Notes: generated from the sequence alone by a model not told the origin. Shown: positions 1-4,433, counted from the first letter of the stretch. The stretch is 5,603 bases of DNA from an uncultured bacterium (GCA_937928235.1 CALEZE010000172.1:1-5603), one strand, 5' to 3'. Numbers and translations: made by a program.

Positions 1-202
1 GTATAGTGAAGTACCGCCAGTTTTTTCTATGTGCGCGCTAATTAAACTGGGCAACTCCGCTCTCGACATTGGGGAATTATAACAGAACAACATGCGAAGA
101 CTATATCAATATGTGTCGTGGGTCGCCTGCCGTATGAAATATGGAACTGGTATGGTAAAAAAGAAAATAGGATTGAGGCGTTAAAAATAAGTGCCGCTCT
201 CT
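1..202. other. Unassigned left-edge region, no convincing gene
   Basis: I recognise no gene here. On the minus strand there is a perfect TATAAT (76-81) with no convincing -35, so an RNA or gene transcribed leftward out of the window could start near 65-70. Downstream of it, 17-23 and 44-50 are inverted repeats (CCAGTTT / AAACTGG) that could form a 7-bp stem around a 20-base loop. A 16-codon plus-strand reading frame at 134-184 has no ribosome binding site and is not called. No clear terminator is visible after the gene ending at 203. Confidence 0.4.
76..81 (-). promoter_or_regulatory. Possible -10 box for a leftward transcript
   Basis: A perfect TATAAT reads on the minus strand. The other TATAAT boxes in this window lie 9 bases before a tRNA or tRNA-like 5' end. 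Nine bases on from this one (about 66) I could not build a tRNA cloverleaf. There is no -35 at normal spacing, so it may be chance. Confidence 0.25.
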
Positions 203-790
203 CTAAGTGTCTTGGCTCTTCTTCTGAGACTTAGTGGTAATAGTGTGTTTGGCATTAATAAAGTTAGCCTCAAGTGAGGCAACTATCTCGTTTGGTTTAA
301 TGTTTTTCCAGTCAAACCTTAACTGTTCTTTGTCCAAATCTAGAAACGCATGTGTTTTTTTTGAGTTCTGCTTCTCTCCAACCAAAACAGATACTACTTT
401 TCTTCCATCCGAAGTGTAACCAAGCCTAGCTCTTACCCAATTTTCTTCATCGCTATCTTCGGACGTCAACGGTTGTCTTAAACTATCAATTGGTATAAAG
501 GGAAGTTTTTTATCCAACTCTGCCTGTATTGCAGTAAATGCTTTTGTTTTTAAGGAAGTAGCGGTATCTTCGTCAAAATCGTACTTAGCACCGCAGAGTG
601 GACAATTTGCGGTTTTTTCGGGCTCGCTTAAGGCCAACATACCAAAACAGGCTGAGTCTTTGCAATAAGGGCCGTAAGTTCTAAAAATTTTTTGGGTCGT
701 CGGGTCATGGCGGCTTTGGGTTAAAACAACCTTCCAGTTAACTCCCCCAAATGGGAAAGTTTTAGTGTTTGTGCTTGTACTGTTGTCCAT
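203..790 (-). CDS. Unrecognised protein with one four-cysteine zinc ribbon
   Basis: A 195-residue protein when read from the ATG at 790. An upstream TTG at 853 would add 21 residues, but it lies inside a hairpin right after tRNA-His and those residues look unlike a protein start. The N-terminal third carries C43-x4-C48 (in GPYCKDSAC) and C63-x2-C66 (in NCPLCG), a spacing expected of a single zinc-binding ribbon. The rest is charged and hydrophilic with a lysine-rich tail (KSQKKSQDT) and no membrane segment or signal peptide. I do not recognise the family; nucleic-acid or protein binding would be inference. No Shine-Dalgarno precedes either start, so translation may depend on a leaderless or tRNA-processed message. 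It is the last gene of the minus-strand tRNA/ORF cluster, 75 bases after tRNA-His. Confidence 0.65.
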   Translation of the reverse strand: MDNSTSTNTKTFPFGGVNWKVVLTQSRHDPTTQKIFRTYGPYCKDSACFGMLALSEPEKTANCPLCGAKYDFDEDTATSLKTKAFTAIQAELDKKLPFIPIDSLRQPLTSEDSDEENWVRARLGYTSDGRKVVSVLVGEKQNSKKTHAFLDLDKEQLRFDWKNIKPNEIVASLEANFINAKHTITTKSQKKSQDT

Positions 791-833
791 TGATGTAAAT
801 CGAACTATTGAAAAACCCTTAAATAAGAGGTAA

Positions 834-854
834 TTTGTGCTAATTCTGCACAAA
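834..854 (-). other. 7-bp hairpin after tRNA-His
   Basis: TTTGTGC and GCACAAA form a perfect 7-bp stem around a 7-base loop, starting 11 bases beyond the tRNA-His 3' end. No T-run follows on the minus strand, so it is a poor intrinsic terminator there. It could mark the tRNA 3' processing region, and it makes the TTG at 853 an unlikely start for the following gene. Confidence 0.4.
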
Positions 855-865
855 AATAGATTGGG

Positions 866-939
866 GGTGGCTGACCGGTCTTGAACCGGCGACCTTCCCC
901 TCCACAGGGGGACGCTCTACCAACTGAGCTACAGCCACC
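866..939 (-). tRNA. tRNA-His (anticodon GTG)
   Basis: A full cloverleaf folds on the minus strand. The 7-bp acceptor is GTGGCTG/CAGCCAC, the D-stem GCTC/GAGC has loop AGTTGGTA, and the anticodon stem is TCCCC/GGGGA. The loop CTGTGGA puts GTG at 905-903, and the T-arm carries TTCAAGA. The encoded extra G at 939 opposite C73 at 866 is the hallmark histidine identity pair (G-1:C73). CCA is not encoded; CCCAA follows. Immediately upstream lie a 12-base copy of its own 5' end and two possible pairings that can trap that end (see findings). The transcript probably continues from the tRNA-Gly unit, since no clear promoter of its own is visible. Confidence 0.97.
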
Positions 940-988
940 ATATCTATGGTGAGATGCTATCGAAACATTGTTTCGTTACAGCCACCAT
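936..988 (-). repeat. tRNA-His leader: 5'-end copy, inner hairpin, complementary strand
   Basis: Positions 977-988 repeat exactly the 12 bases at 930-941 that include the tRNA-His 5' end. Reading on in the transcription direction, 975-961 is a perfect 6-bp hairpin (CGAAAC/GTTTCG, 3-base loop), then TAGC, then CACCAT at 951-946. CACCAT can pair with ATGGTG of the upstream copy, and TAGC with GCTG of the copy, closing a truncated tRNA-like hairpin. CACCAT can equally pair with ATGGTG at the real tRNA start (941-936) across a 4-base loop. The two pairings exclude each other. The repeat is seen; any role is inference. Confidence 0.7.
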
Positions 989-996
989 GTAGGTGC

Positions 997-1260
997 TTAC
1001 TTATCCGGAGGGATGTCTCCGCGTGCCTCTTCGTCTCTTTCTATTTGCTCTGCAATATTTACCTCTTCTGTTTCGCCTTCTTTGTCGTAAAGACCAACTT
1101 CGTCAGTCATTTCATCCACATTGTCGTCGGAATCTAAGCCTGCCTCAGACCCACTCACACCAGATTCTCCCTCTTCTTCGGGAGTTTCAATTTCTTGTTC
1201 TTCCTCGTCTTCGGGAAGAACAACATCATGAGCTTGTTTTATATCGTCGTTTGTTGACAT
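997..1260 (-). CDS. Small, highly acidic unrecognised protein
   Basis: An 87-residue protein in which well over a third of residues are Asp or Glu, with runs such as EDEEEQE and TPEEEGE. It has no cysteine, no membrane segment and little hydrophobic core, so most of it should be disordered and strongly negatively charged. I do not recognise a family. The ATG at 1260 lies only 7 bases after the tRNA-Gly 3' end and has no Shine-Dalgarno; 3' maturation of the tRNA would leave a nearly leaderless message. It ends 9 bases before the tRNA-His leader copy. The acidic composition holds over the whole frame, which argues for real coding. An antisense frame covers the same bases but runs through the tRNA and looks spurious. 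Confidence 0.55.
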   Translation of the reverse strand: MSTNDDIKQAHDVVLPEDEEEQEIETPEEEGESGVSGSEAGLDSDDNVDEMTDEVGLYDKEGETEEVNIAEQIERDEEARGDIPPDK

Positions 1261-1267
1261 TGTCGGG

Positions 1268-1338
1268 AGCGGGTAGGGGGAATCGAACCCCCATCAAAAG
1301 CTTGGAAAGCTCCTATTCTGCCATTGAACCATACCCGC
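1268..1338 (-). tRNA. tRNA-Gly (anticodon TCC)
   Basis: The acceptor GCGGGTA/TACCCGC is a perfect 7-bp stem with discriminator T. The D-arm is of the short GTTC...GAAT type with loop AATGGCA. The anticodon loop TTTCCAA places TCC at 1306-1304, and the T-arm GGGGG/CCCCC carries TTCGATT. CCA is not encoded (CCCG follows). Its 5' end lies exactly 9 bases after a perfect TATAAT, so the primary transcript should have almost no leader. Unlike the other four tRNAs here, it has no upstream 5'-end copy. The acidic small ORF starts 7 bases beyond its 3' end. Confidence 0.97.
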
Positions 1339-1347
1339 TTGTGACTG

Positions 1348-1376
1348 ATTATACCAAACTTATCCGCGTTCAAGAA
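1348..1376 (-). promoter_or_regulatory. Promoter of tRNA-Gly and probably the acidic ORF / tRNA-His unit
   Basis: The -10 box TATAAT (1353-1348) is perfect and 9 bases from the tRNA 5' end. At 17-base spacing the -35 is TTCTTG, a poor match; TTGAAC at 14 bases is closer in sequence but too near. The promoter overlaps the last codons of the preceding small ORF, which ends at 1360. Confidence 0.6.
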
Positions 1377-1608
1377 AATCACCTGGGTCTCTGTCTGGAG
1401 GAAGTAGGCCTAACGACCTTTCATTTGCTGCCTGATGAGGCCTAACCTTAACACCTTCGTTGTCTAGTGTGTTTATGTACTTTCTGGCCTCCTGGTTGCC
1501 TCCAAGAGCAATTTTAGACAACTCTTCTAGTGCTGCCGCAGAGTTTAAACCTCCTTGGTCTATCACCGCTCTTAAAGCGACCAAGTTAGAGTTATTTTTT
1601 TCTTTCAT
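1360..1608 (-). CDS. Small unrecognised protein (82 residues)
   Basis: The frame starts at an ATG (1608) and encodes a soluble-looking protein. Residues about 8-45 look helical (LVALRAVIDQGG..., AAALEELSKIALGG..., EARKYI), and the C-terminal 30 residues are proline- and charge-rich and probably flexible (LLPPDRDPGDFLERG). No family is recognised, and there is no signal or membrane segment. No Shine-Dalgarno is present. The start lies 24 bases downstream of the 19-base copy of the tRNA-Pro 3' end, and the stop overlaps the tRNA-Gly promoter. The amphipathic helical pattern and the fit between tRNA units favour a real gene, but with this length and no homologue in mind it remains tentative. Confidence 0.5.
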   Translation of the reverse strand: MKEKNNSNLVALRAVIDQGGLNSAAALEELSKIALGGNQEARKYINTLDNEGVKVRPHQAANERSLGLLPPDRDPGDFLERG

Positions 1609-1631
1609 AGTGAGAATACTACCACACTTTT

Positions 1632-1650
1632 GTCGGGGTGGACGGACTCG
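1632..1650 (-). repeat. Downstream copy of the tRNA-Pro 3' end
   Basis: These 19 bases are identical to 1714-1732, which is the tRNA-Pro discriminator and next base, the acceptor 3' strand, the T-stem 3' strand and half of the T-loop. The copy lies 82 bases downstream of the gene's own segment in the transcription direction. Identity stops abruptly on both sides. A repeated tRNA 3' end is what a tRNA-targeting integration leaves behind, but only 63 bases separate the two copies and no integrase is in sight. It could also be the acceptor end of a lost second tRNA-Pro. Confidence 0.85.
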
Positions 1651-1677
1651 TGTGCAAAATAATTCACATTACTCGGC

Positions 1678-1715
1678 ACTCATCGATCCGAACAACCCGG
1701 CGAATGACAATGAGT
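1678..1715 (-). other. Structured spacer directly after tRNA-Pro
   Basis: ACTCAT (1678-1683) and ATGAGT (1710-1715) form a 6-bp outer stem that takes in the tRNA discriminator base. Shorter internal pairings (TCG/CGA, CCG/CGG) are possible. No T-run follows on the minus strand, so it does not look like an intrinsic terminator. Confidence 0.35.
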
Positions 1716-1787
1716 CGGGGTGGACGGACTCGAACCGTCGACCTCACGCTCCCAAAGCGCGCACTCTACCAACTGAGCTACACCCCG
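1715..1787 (-). tRNA. tRNA-Pro (anticodon TGG)
   Basis: The acceptor CGGGGTG/CACCCCG has the C1-G72 pair typical of bacterial tRNA-Pro, with discriminator A. The D-stem GCTC/GAGT has loop AGTTGGTA, the anticodon stem is CGCGC/GCGTG, and loop TTTGGGA gives TGG at 1754-1752 followed by G37, as expected for proline. The T-stem is GACGG/CCGTC with TTCGAGT. CCA is not encoded. The gene lies between a 15-base copy of its own 5' end upstream (1834-1848) and a 19-base copy of its own 3' end downstream (1632-1650), an arrangement I do not know from ordinary tRNA operons. Confidence 0.97.
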
Positions 1788-1799
1788 TAGCATAGCGAA

Positions 1800-1848
1800 G
1801 GGTTTAGCTTTGTGGACAAACTATGTTTGTCTTCTGAGCTACACCCCG
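1800..1848 (-). repeat. tRNA-Pro leader: 5'-end copy folding into a truncated tRNA-like hairpin
   Basis: Bases 1834-1848 repeat exactly the first 15 bases of tRNA-Pro (1773-1787). The copy's GGGTGTAGC (1846-1838) can pair with GCTAAACCC (1808-1800), 8 of 9 positions. This closes a symmetrical 6-by-6 internal loop around a perfect inner hairpin at 1815-1831 (7 bp, arms GACAAAC/GTTTGTC, 3-base loop). The whole therefore resembles an acceptor-like stem capped by one arm. An A/T-rich -10-like stretch (TATAAC, 1859-1854) lies just before the copy, so a transcript could begin almost at the copy's first base. Confidence 0.75.
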
Positions 1849-1853
1849 AAATT

Positions 1854-1859
1854 GTTATA
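1854..1859 (-). promoter_or_regulatory. Possible -10 box before the tRNA-Pro leader
   Basis: TATAAC matches the -10 consensus at 5 of 6 positions and ends 5 bases before the leader copy. A TATATA a few bases further upstream would give the 9-base spacing seen at tRNA-Gly. No -35 is evident, and the upstream space is occupied by tRNA-Leu. Confidence 0.3.
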
Positions 1860-1865
1860 TATAAG

Positions 1866-1950
1866 TGCCGAGGGCGGGACTCGAACCCGCACGGTCCAAA
1901 TAGACCACAAGATTTTAAGTCTTGCGCGTATACCATTCCGCCACCTCGGC
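1866..1950 (-). tRNA. tRNA-Leu (anticodon TAA)
   Basis: An 85-base class II tRNA. The acceptor is GCCGAGG/CCTCGGC with discriminator A. The D-arm has the leucine-type sequence GCGGAATGGTATACGC. The anticodon stem is CAAGA/TCTTG and loop CTTAAAA gives TAA at 1917-1915. A long variable arm follows (GGTC/GGACC stem), then a T-stem GCGGG/CCCGC with TTCGAGT. CCA is not encoded. There is no group I intron in the anticodon loop, a common site for one in tRNA-Leu(UAA). The region upstream carries a diverged second copy of its 5' half. Confidence 0.97.
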
Positions 1951-1997
1951 TTACATTTTTAATATTTCAAAGTAACAACTGTTGTCCTGTGGGCAAA

Positions 1998-2063
1998 CAA
2001 GATTTGTCGCAGGCTCTTACTTGCAGTACAAGTCTTGTGTTTATACCTTTCCGCTACCTCGGT
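1998..2063 (-). pseudogene. Diverged tRNA-Leu 5' half with an expanded anticodon loop
   Basis: Reading from 2063, 28 of the first 34 bases match tRNA-Leu, covering the acceptor 5' strand, D-arm and anticodon stem 5' strand (CAAGA, 2037-2033). The partner strand TCTTG follows at 2002-1998. The 7-base anticodon loop of the intact gene is here a 30-base loop (2032-2003) holding part of a 5-bp hairpin (ACTTG/CAAGT, 2019-2033). Beyond 1998 no variable arm, T-arm or acceptor 3' strand can be matched before the intact gene begins at 1950. It is therefore either a decayed tandem duplicate or a tRNA-like leader element. Confidence 0.6.
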
Positions 2064-2084
2064 ATATGAGTAACGGGAGGCTAT

Positions 2085-2090
2085 ATTATA
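2085..2090 (-). promoter_or_regulatory. Probable -10 box of the tRNA-Leu/tRNA-Pro transcript
   Basis: A perfect TATAAT lies 21 bases upstream of the diverged Leu copy. TTGTCA at 2103-2108 is only 12 bases away, so no -35 fits at standard spacing. If used, the Leu-like 5' half would be part of the primary transcript. Confidence 0.45.
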
Positions 2091-2113
2091 CAACAGAACA
2101 ATTGACAACTCGA

Positions 2114-2140
2114 AACTAATTAGCTTAATCTAGATTAGTT
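2114..2140 (+). promoter_or_regulatory. A/T-rich palindrome next to the ribosome binding site
   Basis: AACTAATTAG pairs with CTA-ATTAGTT around loop CTTAAT, with one bulged G at 2133, giving 10 bp. A perfect 12-base palindrome, TAATCTAGATTA, lies at 2126-2137. The stem ends exactly where the Shine-Dalgarno begins, so it could be an operator or an RNA hairpin that sets access to the ribosome binding site. It sits in the divergent spacer between the tRNA-Leu promoter and the membrane protein gene. Confidence 0.5.
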
Positions 2141-2149
2141 AGGGGGTGA
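2141..2149 (+). promoter_or_regulatory. Strong Shine-Dalgarno that supports a TTG start
   Basis: AGGGGGTGA matches 8 of 9 bases of AGGAGGTGA and lies 6 bases before a TTG at 2156. It is the only strong ribosome binding site in the window, and it fixes the start of the membrane protein despite the non-ATG codon. Confidence 0.85.
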
Positions 2150-2155
2150 CTAGAT

Positions 2156-2539
2156 TTGAATAAATACCTTCCATTTATTGTCTTCTGGGTTATTAACTCT
2201 GTAGTTCTATACTTGGCTAACATGTTTTACCCTGCCTCTTATGTTCTCGGAAGTGGTTCTCTAAACATTTGGCAGGCAGCCATCTTTGCAGGCTTTGCAT
2301 GGACTCTGCTTATCTACAACGCCATGCCCGTAGCAAAAAGCATGGGTATAAAAGAAGACGATAAAATGCTAATGCCTATTTTTTACCTGGTAGCAAACTT
2401 TATTGTTTTGTGGGTTCTTGCTAGGTTCTCTGCCATATTTGGTTTCGGAGTCCTTTCTTATATTTGGGTAGCCTATCTGGCAATTGTTGCCAACATACTC
2501 CAATACGCAGGTTGGGCAATGAGCGCACCCAAAAAGTAA
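2156..2539 (+). CDS. Four-helix integral membrane protein, function unknown
   Basis: A 127-residue hydrophobic protein starting at TTG, chosen because of the strong Shine-Dalgarno 6 bases upstream. Four membrane segments are visible, at about residues 4-24, 37-57, 71-93 and 95-119. A short polar loop follows the second (SMGIKEDDK) and the tail is brief and basic (SAPKK). There is no cleavable signal peptide, no catalytic motif and no cysteine. The topology resembles small four-helix holin-like or transporter-subunit families, but I cannot name one, and length with topology is not enough to assign a role. It is transcribed toward pyrG and its stop is only 2 bases from the pyrG stop. The palindrome before the ribosome binding site suggests regulated expression. 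Confidence 0.78.
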   Translation: MNKYLPFIVFWVINSVVLYLANMFYPASYVLGSGSLNIWQAAIFAGFAWTLLIYNAMPVAKSMGIKEDDKMLMPIFYLVANFIVLWVLARFSAIFGFGVLSYIWVAYLAIVANILQYAGWAMSAPKK

Positions 2540-2541
2540 AG

Positions 2542-4239
2542 TTACTCTAAAGCCTTAACGAAACCCATAAAAATAGGGTGAGGTGTGAGTGGGCGACTCA
2601 TATATTCAGGGTGGAATTGTGTTGCCACAAAGAATGGGTGATCCTTTATTTCTATTGCTTCAACTAGCTTGCCGTTAGGAGAAATACCAGAAATAACAAA
2701 GCCGGCTTTTTCGAATTGATCCATATATTTACTGTTAAATTCGTATCTGTGTCTGTGCCTTTCGTGGATTACAAGCTTGTTTTTGGGAAGTTTTACTTTT
2801 TCATCTTTGAAAAGAGGGTTTTTCTCGTACCAAGGAGACCGTTTTTTGGAACCGTACTTTTTGTAAAGAGCTTCGAGTTTTGTTCCTTTGTTAACAATGC
2901 AAGGCCATGCTCCTAAACGAATCGTGCCGCCGTAAAGTCTTTTTTCCAAAAACTCTTTTTGCTCTTCTATTACATGAATGACTGGGTATTTTGTTTTTGG
3001 ATTAGCCTCAGTGGTATTTGCATTTTTCATTCCAAGCACATTCCTTGCAAACTCAATAGTTGCCATCTGCATTCCAAAACAAAGACCCAAGTATGGCTTT
3101 CCATTCTCCCTTGCGTATCTAGCAGCTTTGATTTTGCCTTCAACTCCTCTTTTACCCCAACCTTGAGGAACTATAATGCCATCCATCTCTCCCAAAACTT
3201 CTGCCACTTTTTCCTCTGATAGAGCTTCCAAGTCTTCAGAATTTATCCAAACTATTTCGGTATCTACTCCGAATTCTGCTCCTGCATGTTTTAAAGATTC
3301 GATAACACAAACATAGGAATCTTCCAATGTGTAGTCTCCAGTTTTCTGGTACTTCCCAACCATTGCCACTTTCTTCTTGGTATTTGCTTTTTGCGCTTTT
3401 TCAACCATTCCCGTCCAGGTTTTAAGATCCTTACCTTTGTCTTTAAGCTCCAACTTTTTGATAATCTTTTCAGCCAATTTTTGTTTTTGAAGAACAAAGG
3501 GAACCTCGTACACACTTTCCATATCTGGATTAGAAATAACATCATCAACTTCAAGACCTGCAGCAAATGCCACTTTCTCTTTTCTTTTTCTATCTACGGA
3601 TTTCTGTGCCCTAGCAATAACAAAGTCTGGAGTTATGCCAAGGGAATTAAGCACATTGATTGACTGCTGCATTGGTTTACTTTTAAGTTCTCCAACCGAA
3701 GAGGGGACGGGAAGGTACCCCACATGTACCAAACACACATCTTTTGGCTTTTTGGCCCGCAATCTTCTGGCCGCTTCAAAAAAGAGAAGTCCTTCGTATT
3801 CGCCCACAGTTCCACCAACTTCCACCACAACCACATCTGCTTTCGCAGCTTTTCCAGCTTTGTACCATCTATCAATAATTTCTGGCGGAATGTGGTGATA
3901 AGGCTCAACGCAAACACCACCATAATCAAGGGCGCGCTCTTTGTCTAAAACATACTTGTAGATTTGACCGTTAGTTAAGTAATTTGCCCTTGTGAGGGTA
4001 ACATCCATAAATCTTTCGTAATGGCCAAGGTCCTGGTCTGTTTCCAAACCATCATGGGTAACAAAAACTTCGCCATGTTCCACGGGGTTCATGGTACCAG
4101 CATCTATGTTTAGGTACATATCACACTTCATGGCGGTTGTTTTAATGCCACGAGATTTAAGAAGAAGCCCAATGGATGCAGCAGTTATGCCTTTTCCAAG
4201 ACCAGATAAAACACCACCAGAAACAATTACAAATTTCAT
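2542..4239 (-). CDS. pyrG: CTP synthase (glutamine hydrolysing)
   Basis: Makes CTP from UTP, ATP and glutamine in the cytoplasm, the last step of de novo pyrimidine nucleotide synthesis. The 565 residues contain both domains. The N-terminal synthetase has the P-loop SGGVLSGLGKG (K16), HGEVFVTHDG, the acidic ETDQDLGHYERF (D68, D70) and E140 in VEVGGTVGE. The C-terminal class I glutaminase has nucleophile C387 (GLCFGMQ), H543 and E545 (QFHPEY), plus ERHRHRYE. Oddities: the oxyanion loop reads PQGWGKRG (358-365) where E. coli has PGGFGYRG. The usual TVQVIPHI reads VCVEPYHHI (about 109-117). The CTP-site D147-I-E is E147-Y-E. About 25 extra lysine-rich residues (461-488) precede ERHRHRYE; E. coli PyrG is 545 long. 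All catalytic residues remain. The ATG at 4239 starts the conserved N-terminus; no Shine-Dalgarno is seen. A CTP-sensing leader is possible. Confidence 0.98.
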   Translation of the reverse strand: MKFVIVSGGVLSGLGKGITAASIGLLLKSRGIKTTAMKCDMYLNIDAGTMNPVEHGEVFVTHDGLETDQDLGHYERFMDVTLTRANYLTNGQIYKYVLDKERALDYGGVCVEPYHHIPPEIIDRWYKAGKAAKADVVVVEVGGTVGEYEGLLFFEAARRLRAKKPKDVCLVHVGYLPVPSSVGELKSKPMQQSINVLNSLGITPDFVIARAQKSVDRKRKEKVAFAAGLEVDDVISNPDMESVYEVPFVLQKQKLAEKIIKKLELKDKGKDLKTWTGMVEKAQKANTKKKVAMVGKYQKTGDYTLEDSYVCVIESLKHAGAEFGVDTEIVWINSEDLEALSEEKVAEVLGEMDGIIVPQGWGKRGVEGKIKAARYARENGKPYLGLCFGMQMATIEFARNVLGMKNANTTEANPKTKYPVIHVIEEQKEFLEKRLYGGTIRLGAWPCIVNKGTKLEALYKKYGSKKRSPWYEKNPLFKDEKVKLPKNKLVIHERHRHRYEFNSKYMDQFEKAGFVISGISPNGKLVEAIEIKDHPFFVATQFHPEYMSRPLTPHPIFMGFVKALE

Positions 4240-4317
4240 ATTAATTACCAGGCAGGAGAGGCCTGATATTTCCAGCGGCCCTTTTCACGATACCACATTG
4301 CAAGCCACTTTTGTCAA
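4240..4317 (-). promoter_or_regulatory. pyrG promoter and 42-base leader with a CU-rich hairpin
   Basis: The -35 TTGACA (4317-4312) is perfect. The -10 TATCGT (4292-4287) has an upstream TG for an extended -10, at a long 19-base spacing. The expected start falls on GGGCC at 4281-4277. About 16 bases on, CAGGC (4265-4261) and GCCTG (4253-4249) form a 5-bp stem around the loop CTCTCCT, and the ATG follows 9 bases later. There is no T-run after the hairpin, so if it regulates, it would act on translation or elongation rather than as a classical intrinsic terminator. Confidence 0.55.
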
Positions 4318-4354
4318 GAAGATTGTGCCCTCGGAGGGATTGCTCGATTTAACT

Positions 4355-4421
4355 CGCTCACATTCGCTTTGCGAAAGTGGCGACAACCGTCAGGTTGGTT
4401 ATTAGTGCCCCAACAACGGTT
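4355..4421. repeat. Two adjacent strong hairpins between pyrG and tRNA-Arg
   Basis: Hairpin one (4355-4382) has 11 bp with one bulge and one mismatch: CGC/GCG, CAC/GTG and TTCGC/GCGAA around a TTT loop. Hairpin two (4385-4421) pairs AACCGT/ACGGTT and GTTGG/CCAAC around an 11-base loop, and takes in piece 2 of the fragmented tRNA. Compact imperfect palindromes like the first resemble REP-type intergenic repeats, but only one copy is present in this window. No T-run makes either a clear terminator. Confidence 0.6.
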
Positions 4422-4433
4422 TCGGCAATTTTG

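Noticed and set aside
134..184. A 16-codon plus-strand frame (MKYGTGMVKKKIGLRR)
   Set aside because: Too short, with no ribosome binding site or promoter and no recognised peptide family. I also considered a tmRNA tag, but it lacks the characteristic ending and the surrounding RNA features.
185..194. A 10-base match between the sequence after the zinc-ribbon gene and that after tRNA-Leu (ATAAGTGCCG)
   Set aside because: Too short and without flanking tRNA structure; likely chance.
1338..1369. A possible 5'-end copy upstream of tRNA-Gly (GCGGATA versus GCGGGTA)
   Set aside because: It coincides with the last codons of the 82-codon ORF and lies upstream of the TATAAT box, so it would not be transcribed with the tRNA. 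The match is short and imperfect.
993..1445. A plus-strand 150-codon frame with a typical-looking protein sequence
   Set aside because: It runs antisense through tRNA-Gly and the acidic ORF. Phrases such as GRGNRTPIKSLESSYSAIEPYPL are the familiar translation of the back of a tRNA, not a protein family.
1460..1795. A plus-strand 111-codon frame
   Set aside because: Its C-terminus (GWTDSNRRPHAPKARTLPTELHPVA) is the reverse strand of tRNA-Pro; the rest opposes the 82-codon ORF.
1812..2069. A plus-strand 85-codon frame
   Set aside because: It contains GRDSNPHGPNRPQDFKSCAYTIPP, the antisense of tRNA-Leu, and overlaps the Leu and Pro leaders.
2535..2546. A small palindrome over the two convergent stop codons as a bidirectional terminator
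   Set aside because: Only 4-5 A/T-rich pairs with no T-run; too weak to call.
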